From positions 1 to 35,544 of the forward strand of contig DF237710.1 of the NCBI GenBank assembly GCA_000708835.1: DNA of 35,544 bases. The letters run 5' to 3'. This DNA is from Klebsormidium nitens. Its lineage: Eukaryota > Streptophyta > Klebsormidiophyceae > Klebsormidiales > Klebsormidiaceae. Below, piece after piece: positions 20,401 to 31,454 of this stretch. A model generated the notes under the pieces. The model saw only the letters and a list, made by a program, of their open reading frames with translations. It searched no databases and was not told the DNA's origin. The position numbers and the translations under genes were made by a program. Positions within the stretch are counted from its first letter, which is position 1, and every line of letters starts with the position of its first letter.

Positions 20401-22923
20401 ACGAGGGCACCAACACGGCGCTGGTCCACACGGGAATCAAGCCCAGTAACATCCTCGTCGACCAGGACTTCAACGGAAAGGTGGGCGGCACAACTCCCAC
20501 CGCTTGCATACGCATTTCCTCTCAAGTGGGGACTTCCTTATCTTCAAGAGGCTTTTTGAGGGCAGACGCTCGTGATTCAAAACTGTCGTCGCTTCGATTT
20601 TTCTTCCGACCTTTGTCTACAACGTCAACCACCTTAGCTCTCGTATGCATTTCAAGCTTCCAGCTGTCAGTTGTCGACTTAACACCCAGAAGACTTTCTA
20701 CTTAAGACTTCCCCCTCTACCCATCCACCGCCTCGGCACTTGGCCAACTATTGAAAGTTCATTCCATCTCTCGTGCAGATCGCTGGTTACGGCTCCGCCT
20801 ACCTAGCGGGCGATCTGGGCGCGAGCGCGCCCGTGCTTGGCAGCTTTGCTTACCACGCTCCGGAGATGACGTCAAGCGGCATCGCTTCGCCCAAGAGTGA
20901 CGTATTTAGCCTGGGGGTCATCCTGCTGGAGCTGCTCACGGGTCGGCGGCCCGTTGACACCAGCCAGCCCAAGAGGCAGCAGAGTCTGCTCACCTGGGTG
21001 AGAATAAGCCCTTTGTTCTGGCAGGAAGAGTTCGAGATTTTTCGAGAACGGAGGGCTTTTGACAGTAAAGGTCGGGGCTTCATATCGCTTGCGAACAGAC
21101 TATAGAAATGCATTTCCTTGTAAGTCATGCAGTCTCAATCTATCCTGGCGCTGTAAATTGTTCATGAGAGTCTTCCTTTGTCTTGCTTTTCAGTATTTTC
21201 TTGTACGACGTCTGAGTGAAGTAATTCGGTTTGCGCTCTCCTCCTGCACGGAGCAGATTTTGCAACGAATTTCGCAAGAGTCTTACTTTGGAGCCACTGA
21301 CCAATCAGGGAGCCTGACGCTTTCCCTTCTCCTCCGCAGGTCCTCCCGCAGCTGGAGGGCAGCGGCAAGAAGTTCTTCTCCTTCGTGGACCCCGCGCTGA
21401 AGCACACCGTGTCGCGCCCCCACCTCGCGGGCCTCGCCGCGCTCGCCAAGCGCTGCCTCGAGGGCGACCCCGCAGACCGCCCCACGGCCGCGGAGGTCGC
21501 CCAGCAGCTGGGCACCCTCGGCCTGGACGAGACCGTGGATCTGGAAGCCAGCGTGGGGTCCGTGAGCACCAAAGATTTGCTGCGGCGCGAGGCGAATCGC
21601 AGCCCCCTGAGACGGACGATGACGCCCATGGAGAAGGTCCCCGAGGCGATGTCCGAGGTGGACCTCAGCGGGGACGACGGCAGCCGCGCGGTCGCGGGTG
21701 AGACGGTTGCACGGGGGTTTGAGATTTGAGGGCCGCGCGGTCCAGGGGTGTGCGGAATGAACGTCAGAAAAAGGATGCGGATGCGAGGTTAATTTCAGAA
21801 GAGGATCCGGCTAGAGAATGCTGAGGGAGTAGAACAGGTTGTGTTGGAATGGAAACAGGCATGAGTATGCTTCCTCCAACTAGGCGCCTTGTCGAACATC
21901 TGCGACTGTTGTCTGGGTTGCAGTTTGTCAACCTGTCCCGACCTGAATCGACTGTCCGTAGAATCACGTTCAGCTGCAGATGAAAGTGTGTCGCAGCCTC
22001 GCACCGAGCGACTTTGCTCTGCCAGCCACGAAACCTGACGTTTATTCCATTCCCTCTTTTTCCTTTCCAACCAGGCCACAAGCACGCCCGCCACGGCAGC
22101 CACTCCGGCGGCCGCCAGGCCGGCTCCTACGCGGGCAGCCTTCCCCGTTCCGGTTCTTCCGGTGGGCGGAACGCTCGTCCGGTCAGCCCCGCTCCGGGCC
22201 GAGGCCCCGACCGGATTCCGGACCCTGCCAAGCGGAAGCCCGCGCGCCTTGTGTCAAACAGCGGGTCGGGCGCGGGCCTGACTGCGGAGCCGGAGGGCGT
22301 GCGCGCGCGCAGCGCCCCGCGGAGGCCGCCGGCCGCCGCCGAGAATCTGTTGGAGGAGCAGCCGTTGACGCCGCCGCCCAACAGGAGCAGGAGCCCATTC
22401 GGGTGAGGGGGCACCGTTTCCGTTCCGGTTCATAACCTTTGACTCTTCTTCAGTTGTCGAGAGCAGATTGCAGCTTCGTAAGAGGATGCTCGGTATTAGA
22501 GCAAAGTGAGGAGCTTTCAAAAACACACGTAGACCGCCTAGATTCTGATGCTTTTCAACGGCATGGTTGTCTTCTGTCGGTCTCGCTCTCGCAGAAAGGT
22601 ATGCTTCCTTAATAACCACCAAGATGAGTAAATCTTAGACACCTTCATCCGAATGGAACATGCTCGCCATTTGTTCACCGCTCCAAATTCACTTGTAGAC
22701 AGAAAGTAACGTGTAGCTCAAACGGCTTCTTTCCAGATGGGGCTCTGCGGCCAGTAGAAACCGGCCCGCCCCTGAGCCGCAGCCCAGCCCTCCCCCGGTT
22801 GCTCGTCCCGGTCACAGAAGGGCGACTTCGGGGCAGGAGAACGAGCCCCCTGCTGCCGCCTACCCGGAAAGCAGGAGGCAACCAGGTCACGCGCGAGGCG
22901 GGTCTGATATGAACAGATACTAG
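14468..22923 (+). CDS. LRR receptor-like pseudokinase, 16 exons
   Basis: Exons: 14468-14561, 15104-15230, 15570-15641, 15928-15999, 16297-16368, 16568-16633, 17009-17615, 18047-18161, 18491-18700, 19100-19407, 19699-19909, 20320-20480, 20779-20997, 21340-21697, 22075-22402, 22737-22923. All introns are GT-AG, phases agree, total 3207 nt, 1068 aa. Signal peptide (about 1-24), LRR N-cap with [12 protein letters not shown], about five LRRs of 24 residues (three 72-nt phase-2 exons), a Pro/Thr linker, then an ectodomain resembling that of LRR-VIII-1 receptors ([25 protein letters not shown]). One membrane helix spans 429-454, followed by RK. The kinase-like domain (about 556-870) looks closest to STRUBBELIG or Pti1-like kinases: [45 protein letters not shown]. 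Catalytic residues are lost: VAVK is VAVS (Ser593), HRD is HTG (688-690), DFG is GYG (708-710). A basic, Ser/Pro-rich tail follows. It is likely a plasma-membrane scaffold or co-receptor. Confidence 0.88.
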
Positions 22924-24469
22924 GGTAAGATCCGCTCCTATATACTGATTGATTGGGCATCTGCGAATGAGAGCAGCCGCCGGCCTTTGTGGGCAACGTG
23001 CCAATCTGCTCTTTGCTTAAGGTCGTGACGTCGGTACACCACACAAACACAGAGAAAAAGCAGTAGGGGCTCCGCAACTTTTCAGCGCCTTAGCCGAGTC
23101 GCGGGGCCAGCTGAAATCGCCACGCCATGCGAATGTACAAAAACGTCGGTCATCAAATCGAGTGGACTTGCCGGGCGAAACAGAATCATTGATCCTTTTC
23201 GAATTCTACTGCAGCCAAGTGCAGTTTTTGATCGCCAAGTTCGGACGTCAGCATCGACTCGACTTGAGATTGGAGGCAGTTCGGAGAGTAAAGCGTCGCT
23301 TTTGCTGTGGGCCCTATGACTCGTAGGGCTCCGACTGCAGTTTTTAAGGTAATGACAAGGGGTGCTGCTCGTATACAGCTTCACTGAGACGGAGGCTCGG
23401 CTGGTAGTACGTACCGGGGTAATTCAAAAGGACATGCTAGAAGTCAAGAGCATCGACCAATATTGAACGTTCAGCTGCGGCTGAAGTACGGATACGTCAC
23501 TACTTTTTGAAATCAATCAGAAAGTAGCTCCACTGTTCCTTTACCTGCAAATCTGCATACCGATCGATACATGTGCATCACCTTAGCCTGCATATGCATG
23601 CAACTGTGATCCGAAATTCTCAATCAGTCGAGACTAACAGATTCAGTATCTATTATGCACGAGGTCGGCGGGGCCGATAGAGAGCACGGCATCATTGTTT
23701 TAGTCAATCAACAAGATCATATAAGATACCTGCGTATGAGCGGGATATTGATCTGCACCATGTACGCCTATGTTATTACCGTATATACTGGGCGCTAGCT
23801 ATAGGTAGTACTACTCATGATCATATGTATGATCGTTTTCTATGACCAGATCGAAGCTAAAGGTCAAGACTCTAAAGCTCTATAGAGCTAGATCATTATG
23901 TCGATCCCAGACTCACTGATGAGCTGAGACATGCACTGACTCATGGCGGCCATGGGTGACTATACTAGGTTTGTGCATGCTGCATGACTTCAAGCTGCCA
24001 AAATATATGCGCAATTGCAGCCGCCGCCGCGTTTATGTGCACTGAATGCCATTACGTGTTGCCACTTAGCATGATTCAATGCACCGGGGAGCCGTCGAAG
24101 TCGGACTCAGTACCACCCGCGGGGGCCGGGAGCTTAGCACTCATGGTCCGTAAGCTCGATATCTCAGTTTAAGATTCCGGCAGCTTAGTATGCTATGCCA
24201 TGCAATGACTCGTGTCAATGACGGCACTGGCAGTTATAGAGATTCATGCAGGATGGAATGCATGAAATGGGGGATCGTTACTGTTCGCAAGACCATACCA
24301 AGAAGGACTGCAAGCAGTACTGTGCGTCCCACTGCCGGACCCTGAAGCGAGAAGATGGCAGTAATAGATGCAACTGTGCAACATCGATCACGCACATTCG
24401 GTTGCGGTTGCACAAACCATCTATGGTAATTGTAGCTTGCAGAAGGTAAAGGTCCCCCGAAGTCCGTCC
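22924..24469. other. Intergenic between pseudokinase and SKA1; no gene seen
   Basis: The two genes converge here, so 3' UTRs lie at each end. The middle (about 23560-24240) is AT-richer with many GATC and CATG-type short palindromes, for example AGCTCTATAGAGCT at 23877-23890. A minus-strand frame at 23082-23384 and others are unsupported. No RNA gene was recognised. Confidence 0.4.
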
Positions 24470-27400
24470 TCACTGCTTGCTTGGACCGGCTTGTAAAGCA
24501 TATGCAGTCGCCCCCGCTACATGCTTCGCGGTTATCCGATCCAGTCGAACGAGGAGGAGCAAGTACGCCTTCAGCCGTGGGCCTGTATTTGGGGGAGGAC
24601 TTCTTGTGAGAAAGTGTTCGGGTAGCGTTTCGCGTGTAAAGCAGGGCCGTTTTCTGTTGCTTGACATGATGATTTGCATACCTTGTCATGAGAAGTGACT
24701 CCGAGTTGCGGCAAAATCGGGACTCGGAAGAGCACTGAGTCCGCATGCGCAACAATGGAAAGCCACTCGAGGCACCAGCCGCAGACTGCTTCCTTCGCCA
24801 TAAGAGACTTCTCTTCAACAGCTACGTTGTGGTGCCGCAGACTTACTGCCCTCTAAGAAACAACCTGGTTCTTCAGCCAGAGAGCAAAGACACGTCCAAT
24901 GTGAAGACTGCGCTTACCGAGGTTTAGAGCGGCTAGGTCATCTTGCGTGAGCCAATCCGCGCCCGGCCCCGCCCCTTCGCCTTCCTGCTCGCTGAACCGC
25001 TTGTCTGTCACGCTGTCGTTGATCTTCTCGACCGCAGCATTCAAATCCTGCAAGGGGACGGTGGTGAGTAGCGTCCTAGTATGTACCACCGGCCAGATCC
25101 CAGACAGCCCCGTTTTTGCTTGCGCTCGGTAAAACGAGCAAGGGAAGAATGGATGCTGCCAAATCGTGACTTCCTGTCAGTCACGATCAGACGGCTCTTG
25201 CGGAAGCAGTTAGGGTGCTCGAAGCCCAGAAGCCACTCGTTGCAGGATGCAGCTGGACAACATCTCAATTGCTCGAGCTGCCAATATTATATAGTCCAAA
25301 CCTCGCTTCTTGAAAACCTATGTGCTTTCTTCCATCAATGCGTACGCTTGATCATGTGCACTTACGTGAATCACTAGCAAGAACTTTCTTGCATCTCCTG
25401 CGAAGCCCGATTGTCGGGGCTTCACCCATGAGACTGAAAAAATCCGGGATAACAACACTTTCTCTCCGCAGAGCTAGTAGGTTAACGCGTCTTACGTGAA
25501 GGGAGACCTGGGCCCGCAAGAAGAAGGGCACCGAGTCGAGCTCGGCCTGAGTCACGGGCTCGGCCAGCGGGAACAGACTGTCGCCCGCAGCTGCTCATGC
25601 AGAGGGAATCAGCTTGACTTAGACCAATCACGACGTCGTAGACATCAAGGAGATCAACCACAACGGATTCGAAATCAAGGGGTCCAAGAGAAGAGCTTCT
25701 CATGGAACACGTTGTTCAGGATCCCGAACGATCAACCCTGTTCATTGACCAGAGGCCGAAAGAGGGGGCAGATGACGTTGCGCCTTGCAAAGTTACTGCA
25801 AGCACGACACTGGCTTTGCTCACCACTTGACGCAAACGGTTTCCTATCCCGCTGTCGGACTGAGATGCCGGGAACAGCTCGCTCGCCCTTCTCGTCTCCT
25901 TCCGCTGGTCGAGCGACGATGGGGACATCATCAGTTGCTGACGCCCGGCTGCACATAAGGCAAAGCGTCTGTCACAAAGCGAGAAGACACGAGCATAAGA
26001 CTAGCACGCCCGAAGCATGCGACTGCGAATCCCTTAGGCGGCCCCTGGATGGAAGTAACGCTGTAACCTTGGTGTCCCCCTTGTGGGGGTCATGACACTC
26101 GTAATTTTTCCTCAAGTACACAGACTCACAAGGATCTCTGAGAATCTGGTTAAGGGAGATGTGCCTGTTCGCTATCTGTTTTAATTGAAGCTACTCGAGC
26201 GACATGGACCTCAGGTAAGGAGCCAAGTCGCACAACCGGGAGCCAAACCTCAAGGCTTACTAGGAACCTGTGACCAATAAACAACGCAGGTGTCTGACCT
26301 GGCTGGATGCGAGGCAGAAGGCCGGGGCGTCTCGAAGGAGCTGGACAAGGTTCGAGGCTCGTGGTGTGGCACAGCAACGGCCTCGCGAAAGTTTGCACCG
26401 TTGTTCGAAGTACTGACTGACGGATTGATCCGGGGCGGAGGAGGGGGCGGGTCGTCTCCTCCTGGGAAAAACTTCAATACTTTGTATTCAGTACTGCTTT
26501 GCTGGCAGCGAAGCCCCGGGTCATCAAGAGAGACCAGACGTTACAGCCATTCTGTATTGCCATAAGCGAACGGCGTTGTTAAGCTGCAAAGTTTCACGGG
26601 CATCGAATGTACAAGGGCGTCTTTGAAGTAGGCAGGAAGCAGGGCCCGAAACAACACTGTGCAGCGCATCGGCTGCACCTGGCAAGGGATCATGACTGGA
26701 TCCTAGGAGCGGAACTTAAAGCTTTTGTAATCCTTATCGACTTTCGTTAGCGCAACCTGGCTGGCATTGAGAGATCGATTGTTGTATGGAGTTGCTTCCA
26801 CTGCTCAGCAGCTGAAAGAGATTGAATCCAAGTACAGTAAAAAGGGGTTCCGATCAGGTACTTACGATCATCCCTGATTGCCTCAAGACTCGAATCGGAG
26901 AGGCCCAGATCAGCTAGGCTCAGGATCTCGGGGGACCTGGATCACAACGCAAAAGTTCGAGACGGATTCCACCAGACAGCGGCACTTTCAGATTGGAGTG
27001 ATGCCCAAGAGAGCGTGCAACAGCAGAGCTGGGGTGCTGGACCACACTCTTAGAATCTGGCTTTGGTGACCTGTGCGGATGCATTCCCCGTCAAGTGGCA
27101 TACGAGATACTCCATTAGTCAGCAGATTCCACATCGTTTAGTGACCAGTGTGTCTCTTCCACTGCCTTTTGAATCACTTGGGCTGCTTTGCCTGTCAGAT
27201 TTGGAACTTGGATTCAAGGCTGCTCCCTAGCAAGCAGACCCCCGGACGACCATAGCCTCAGACCAACATCACGCACGCTGCTCGATGTTGCAGTGAACGG
27301 ATCAAACCTCACCCTGGACTGCGTGGAGGAGCCGGCCTTTTAGCCCCTCTCCCCAGAATGTCGCGCCGTAGCTCCAGCGTTGTTTCCTCCACTTTGCTGG

Positions 27401-28782
27401 GGGATGCAAACTCCTGCCGTGCTTCTTGCTCTCCCATTCCATGTGCCGGGGTGCTTGCATTGCTGGACGGCACGGGGGGCCTCCCGCTGCTGCCACTTGG
27501 CCACCGCTCGCTTGGCTGTTGTGGCATGATCTTCTGGTGGGATCCCCAGCTTGGAGTGTGGACATTGTTCAGGCTAGGAAAGGGGGAGGGCTTGGCAAGC
27601 TGCTCCTGGTTGGCGTTTGATTCTTCTAGAGGTTCCAGATGGACTGCATGAGAAGACTGCCATCTTTGGACCGACAAGGCTCTGACTCAATGATGACTTC
27701 GACGATGATGAACACATGTCGATCTCAAGCATTTTGCAGAAGTGCCTTGGAGCCACTAACGCAGAAGCTTCTGGGATCTAGGCAGAAGCTCGACAATCCA
27801 ACAACAGCAAAACATGACAAAGTCTTCGAACACGAGAGCCTAACTTCAAACCATCATCTGCGCACAACCTGTCAATTAAGCTTTCTCCTCAATGAACTGA
27901 ACGCTTTGAAAAGGTGCCAGCTTTACGTTGAGGTCTTACAAGGGTGCGCGATGCTGGCCATCATTGCCCCACCTACCTGGGGTATAGCCATACTGTTCCA
28001 AGTGTGCTTCCAGCTGCTTGATTGCACTTTCGTTTTGCAGAAACAGCTCGTTGCAATGCCCCAAAAGTTCTGCCACTGAGATTGTTTCCACTGTTGACGC
28101 CTCTAGTGAAGAAACTTCCTCCTCCACGGTCTCAACCTGAGCACTCAGATCTTCCAGAATGCTTGCAAAGTGGCCATCTGCCAACAAGGAAGGAACCGGG
28201 TCAACTTTTCCAGGGTCTGACCTTCAAGACCACGATTGGTCTGATTGTAAAATGTATGAAGGCGGCCGGTCTTGTATCCCAAACAATCGAAGCTCATAAG
28301 TACTAGGTCCCTCGAATTGATCAGGGCGGGACCAGGGTATGAATTGTTTGCAATAAGCATGGCATGCTGTGCTCAAGTGTTGCTTAGCTGTACGGTATAA
28401 GACTGCATCAGATCACATCTTATTCCACCGTGGGTTTCAGTTTGACCCTTTTGACAGCCCGGCCTTGTCTTTCAATCTCCTGACTGAAGCATTGTAAGGG
28501 GTTCTCCAGGCTTTTGCAACTGAGATTACAAAGTTGAGTGCCTCGAAAGGAAGTTAAAACCTTTGGTACTGCAATCAATGTGGGTGGTGTGTTCTGCATT
28601 GAAGAGAAACTTCAGTGCCACCACTTGCTGCAGATAATCAGAAACTTACCTTCAACATAAGCTTGGCTTTTCTCAGAGACGGCCCGCCTTAAATCTTTGC
28701 AGCTTTTCTCTAGTGAATTCGCAAAAACGCGGAAGTCACCACAGAATGCTGAGAGACAAACACCAAGATCAGGCTGCGCCAT
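24470..28782 (-). CDS. SKA1: Spindle and kinetochore-associated protein 1 (SKA1) homologue
   Basis: SKA1 is part of the SKA complex that couples kinetochores to spindle microtubules. Exons in transcript order: 28782-28650, 28177-27977, 27643-27314, 26461-26261, 25937-25824, 25590-25496, 25047-24918, 24582-24470; total 1317 nt, 438 aa. Exons 1-2 encode a helical, coiled-coil-like N-terminus (LEKSCKDLRRAVSEKS; LFLQNESAIKQLEAHLEQ). Exons 6-8 give the microtubule-binding winged-helix domain: PVTQAELDSVPFFLRAQVSL, DLNAAVEKIND, WLTQDDLAALNLGPRLKAYL and TAYAL near the end, matching the family pattern VPxYMRGRL / INxxIxEIN / LxxLRHLxRI. Exons 3-5 code a Ser/Pro-rich linker and are all phase 1-1. Exons 4 and 5 rest only on splice sites and phase; skipping both keeps frame (333 aa). 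Known plant and animal proteins are about 255-280 aa, so the linker is long. Exon 6 has adjacent acceptors (25593 or 25590). Confidence 0.75.
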
Positions 28783-28906
28783 GATCCTTCAAGTTGAGCC
28801 TGACTTGAACGTTGAAATGCAGGTCAAAGACTGAGGGCCCACCTGAGGGGCTTGCTCAGCAGCTCGAGCCTCAAATGCGTGCTGCACTGCCAGTGCTAGG
28901 CACCGA
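28783..28906. other. Upstream flank of SKA1
   Basis: Short region between the SKA1 start codon and the left arm of the foldback element. It presumably carries the SKA1 5' leader. No motif assigned. Confidence 0.35.
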
Positions 28907-29893
28907 CACTGATGTCAGTGACAGTGACGCAAGTAGGTAGTACAAAGGACGAAGTTGTAAAAGTGTTCTCAACCGAGTGTTACCTAGGCCGGCACTGTCG
29001 GCCACAAGATTGCCGATGATCTTGTCGTCGCGCGTGCGGTAGCGCGTCATCCAAGGTCCATGAACAAAGCACCGGGCGACCCTATGCTACTCTTTCAAAC
29101 CACCGGGCAGAGACTAACTACAGTAGTATTAACCGAACAGTCACCGCTTCTACAGGTCCTAGTCAATTACCAAACAGGGGTCTGAACAAGCAAACGGAAG
29201 TGTCAAGACCGAAGCCTACTAGTGACCGTGTCAGCTCGGAAGCTTTAACCGTGATCAAGCTGACCCTCAGAAACCACCCGGTTGTCTTGCGGTTACCTAG
29301 GGGCTGTGCACACTTGGAGGGGGGTGTCGGGGTTTCTCTGGTAAAATGGAGACCCGGGTCTCGAAATGTACATCCGGCATCCCTTTCGGGCTATGCACAC
29401 TAGTCGGGGTCTCGCTGACGTGTCGGAGACCCGGGTCTCGAAAATTGTCCAAAATCCGAGACCCGGCCCTTTGGCCGGGTTTCGATCGACAGTTGACGTC
29501 ACGGGGGAACGAAGGACGCGCCAAACGTACTTTTGCGGGCTTCGATCGGTGCGTACACAAACTGTACACGGTTAGGTACACAATGCGTTGAGGGCCGGAA
29601 ACCCGACATCCCGCAACCCGGTGTGCATAGGGTCTCGGGGTTGCTCCCGAGCTCGGATCCCGGGTCTCCGACAAACGTCAGCAAAACCCCGTTTTTGCCC
29701 AAAAACCCCCCTCCCAGGTGTGCATAGCCCCCTAGCCCTTAACCAAGATATTGTAGATCGTCACCGAGGGGAGCAGGGTGCCCGGAGTGTCAAACAGGCT
29801 GACGCACCTTGCGCGGAAAAGTAGCATGTGAAGTTGTGAACACTTTTACAACTTCGTTCTTTGACCTTTTTGCGACAGTGACACTGACAGTGA
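28907..29893. mobile_element. Foldback / MITE-like element with about 60-bp terminal inverted repeats
   Basis: The left arm (28907-28973) and right arm (29833-29893) are inverted copies. An exact 20-bp match, ACGAAGTTGTAAAAGTGTTC, is at 28949-28968 and in reverse complement at 29838-29857. Further out both arms carry a GTCAGTG-plus-CAGTGACGC-like section with some mismatches. The element is about 990 bp. No transposase ORF is present, so it would be non-autonomous. A second inverted structure is nested inside (29302-29729). It separates the divergent SKA1 and LYR genes. Exact ends and target-site duplication could not be set by eye. Confidence 0.65.
29302..29729. repeat. Nested inverted array of GGCTRTGCACAC modules
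   Basis: The 12-mer GGCTRTGCACAC occurs at 29302-29313 and 29389-29400. The inverted form occurs at 29621-29632 (one terminal difference) and 29718-29729. The copies sit in longer modules that also contain CGGGGT, GCTGACGT and GTCGGAGACCCGGG. Perfect 14-bp palindromes GAGACCCGGGTCTC occur at 29349-29362 and 29426-29439, and a related inverted copy near 29650-29680. The layout is two plus modules facing two minus modules. Confidence 0.75.
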
Positions 29894-30232
29894 TGAGCAC
29901 TACTACTACTACTAGTGTGGTCGACTTTCTTTCCTCCTCATGCACAATCATATTTGGCGTCAGCTGGACACTGAGAAGGCTGGGGGATCACTGTAACAGC
30001 ATCTCATCTGCAAACAGCTGAGTAGTTGGAGGTAGCTGCTGGTCAATTGCTGCAAACGGAAGGTTCAAGGCAGTCTACCAGAGGAAGCCTATCTGCTCTG
30101 CATTGAGCAGGTGCTTCAGAAAGTCTTTGCTGAAATGTTCAGCATACTGGAGGCATCGGTGGCGTACTGCTTCAAGAGGCTAGTCTGATTGGAGAATCTC
30201 TTTGTGCTACGAGTGACTGAGGCCTGCCCTCG
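29894..30232. promoter_or_regulatory. Upstream region of the LYR protein gene
   Basis: This 339-bp stretch between the foldback element and the LYR start codon must hold its leader and proximal promoter. It contains a short (ACT)n run at 29899-29914. No core promoter motif was identified. Confidence 0.35.
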
Positions 30233-31454
30233 ATGGCTATTCCAAGGGAGATTGCTGAAAATGCTGTGAGAGTAAGTGGGGATGTGGCGCTACATCCTTC
30301 GGACATACCACCACCAAACCCAAACCTTGAGATTTTCAATGCCAAACCCCATCATTCTATGGTCGCGGTGTGACTTTCCTCCATGTGATCTCCTGGGTGA
30401 GGTATTTGGTCAGCAGGCACTGTTTTGTGGGAAAATTCTTCAAGTAAGGCATCTCCTTACCACCACATTCAATCAGAAAGGAGCAACATTCTTTCACTCT
30501 CTGTGACTTGAGGCTTATGAATTGCATGGTGAGAGTACTCTACTCTATTCGACGAGTGAATGCAAAGGTTGATGCAAATCGCCAGCGACTTGGCTGGCGG
30601 CAAGCTTTGCTGAGCCCAGATGCAACATTTGATCGTGCCAGAATCATGCCGGCATTGTTAGGAATAATCAGCTTCTTTTTTACAATCTTTGCTGTGCATG
30701 TCAGCAGGCGTCTGGTAGGCCCATAAAGGAGCTCAGTTCTGGTATGAACAAGTTCGTGAGGCCCGAATGATGTGTTCCTATTCTGCAGCTCTACCGAGAC
30801 TGCCTCCGGATGGCAGATTACTTAGGGAGGAAGGTAGGCAGCGCGAACTCAGCTCTATGCAGCTCTTGACAGAATCGTGTCCTGTATGGTGCGGAGAAGA
30901 TAGAGACATTGGAAGCTTTCTTCTGCTAATTCCCATGTGCAAACTGGGAGAAGGAAGCACGAGTATCTTGCAGCTTCACTTCTCCCAGTGCTCTGCTCCT
31001 CAATGTGGTGCAGCAAGGAAACAGAGCAGTCCTGCGGGAACAAGTACGATTACAATTCAAGAAGAATATGGACGAGAGGGACCCAGACAAGATACAAGCA
31101 CAAAAGGAAGCGTGAGATCGCTTGCTTTGAGGGCCAATCACATTCGAAGCTTACCTGTACTGTTGTGATTGCTTACTCAATAATCAGGAACATTTATCTT
31201 CTTATCATACTAAACATACTCGAGGACTGCATGACTCAACGATCTGATCACAGTGAGCAGTGATGTACGTAGATAGTCTCAAGCTGATGTCTCTGGTCAA
31301 ACAGTGAGAAGAGATCAGAGCACATCGTAAGGACTGGGCCAGAATGTAAACCATGTCCTTCATCTTCTCCAGGGCTGTTCGGGGTTTATCAAATTACATG
31401 GTCTTTGAAGCCACACGGATGGCAAGAGCGGACAGGGGCACTCCTGATGGCTAG
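30233..31454 (+). CDS. Complex1_LYR-type (LYRM) mitochondrial protein
   Basis: LYR-motif proteins are small mitochondrial assembly or accessory factors that bind acyl-ACP and the Fe-S/complex assembly machinery. Exons: 30233-30271, 30789-30833, 31014-31111, 31373-31454; GT-AG introns in phases 0, 0, 2; total 264 nt, 87 aa. The protein begins MAIPREIAENAVR and continues LYRDCLRMADYLGRK, with the LYR triplet at residues 14-16 at an exon start. Then come QGNRAVLREQVRLQFKKN, DPDKIQAQKEA and AVRGLSNYMVFEATRMA. The LYR, the F+KN block and the DPdKIQ block have the expected order and spacing, like the plant LYR protein of the At1g76065 type as I recall it. Exons of 39 and 45 nt make the gene invisible to ORF calling. 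The specific client is unknown. It is divergent from SKA1. Confidence 0.85.

Noticed and set aside
24234-24818. 194-codon minus-strand frame
   Set aside because: It is in a different frame from the SKA1 terminal exon it overlaps and shows no protein family features.
26290-26565. Plus-strand frame starting SDLAGCE, reminiscent of the kinesin motif DLAGSE
   Set aside because: No P-loop, switch I or neck nearby, and the same interval gives a better phase-consistent SKA1 exon on the minus strand.
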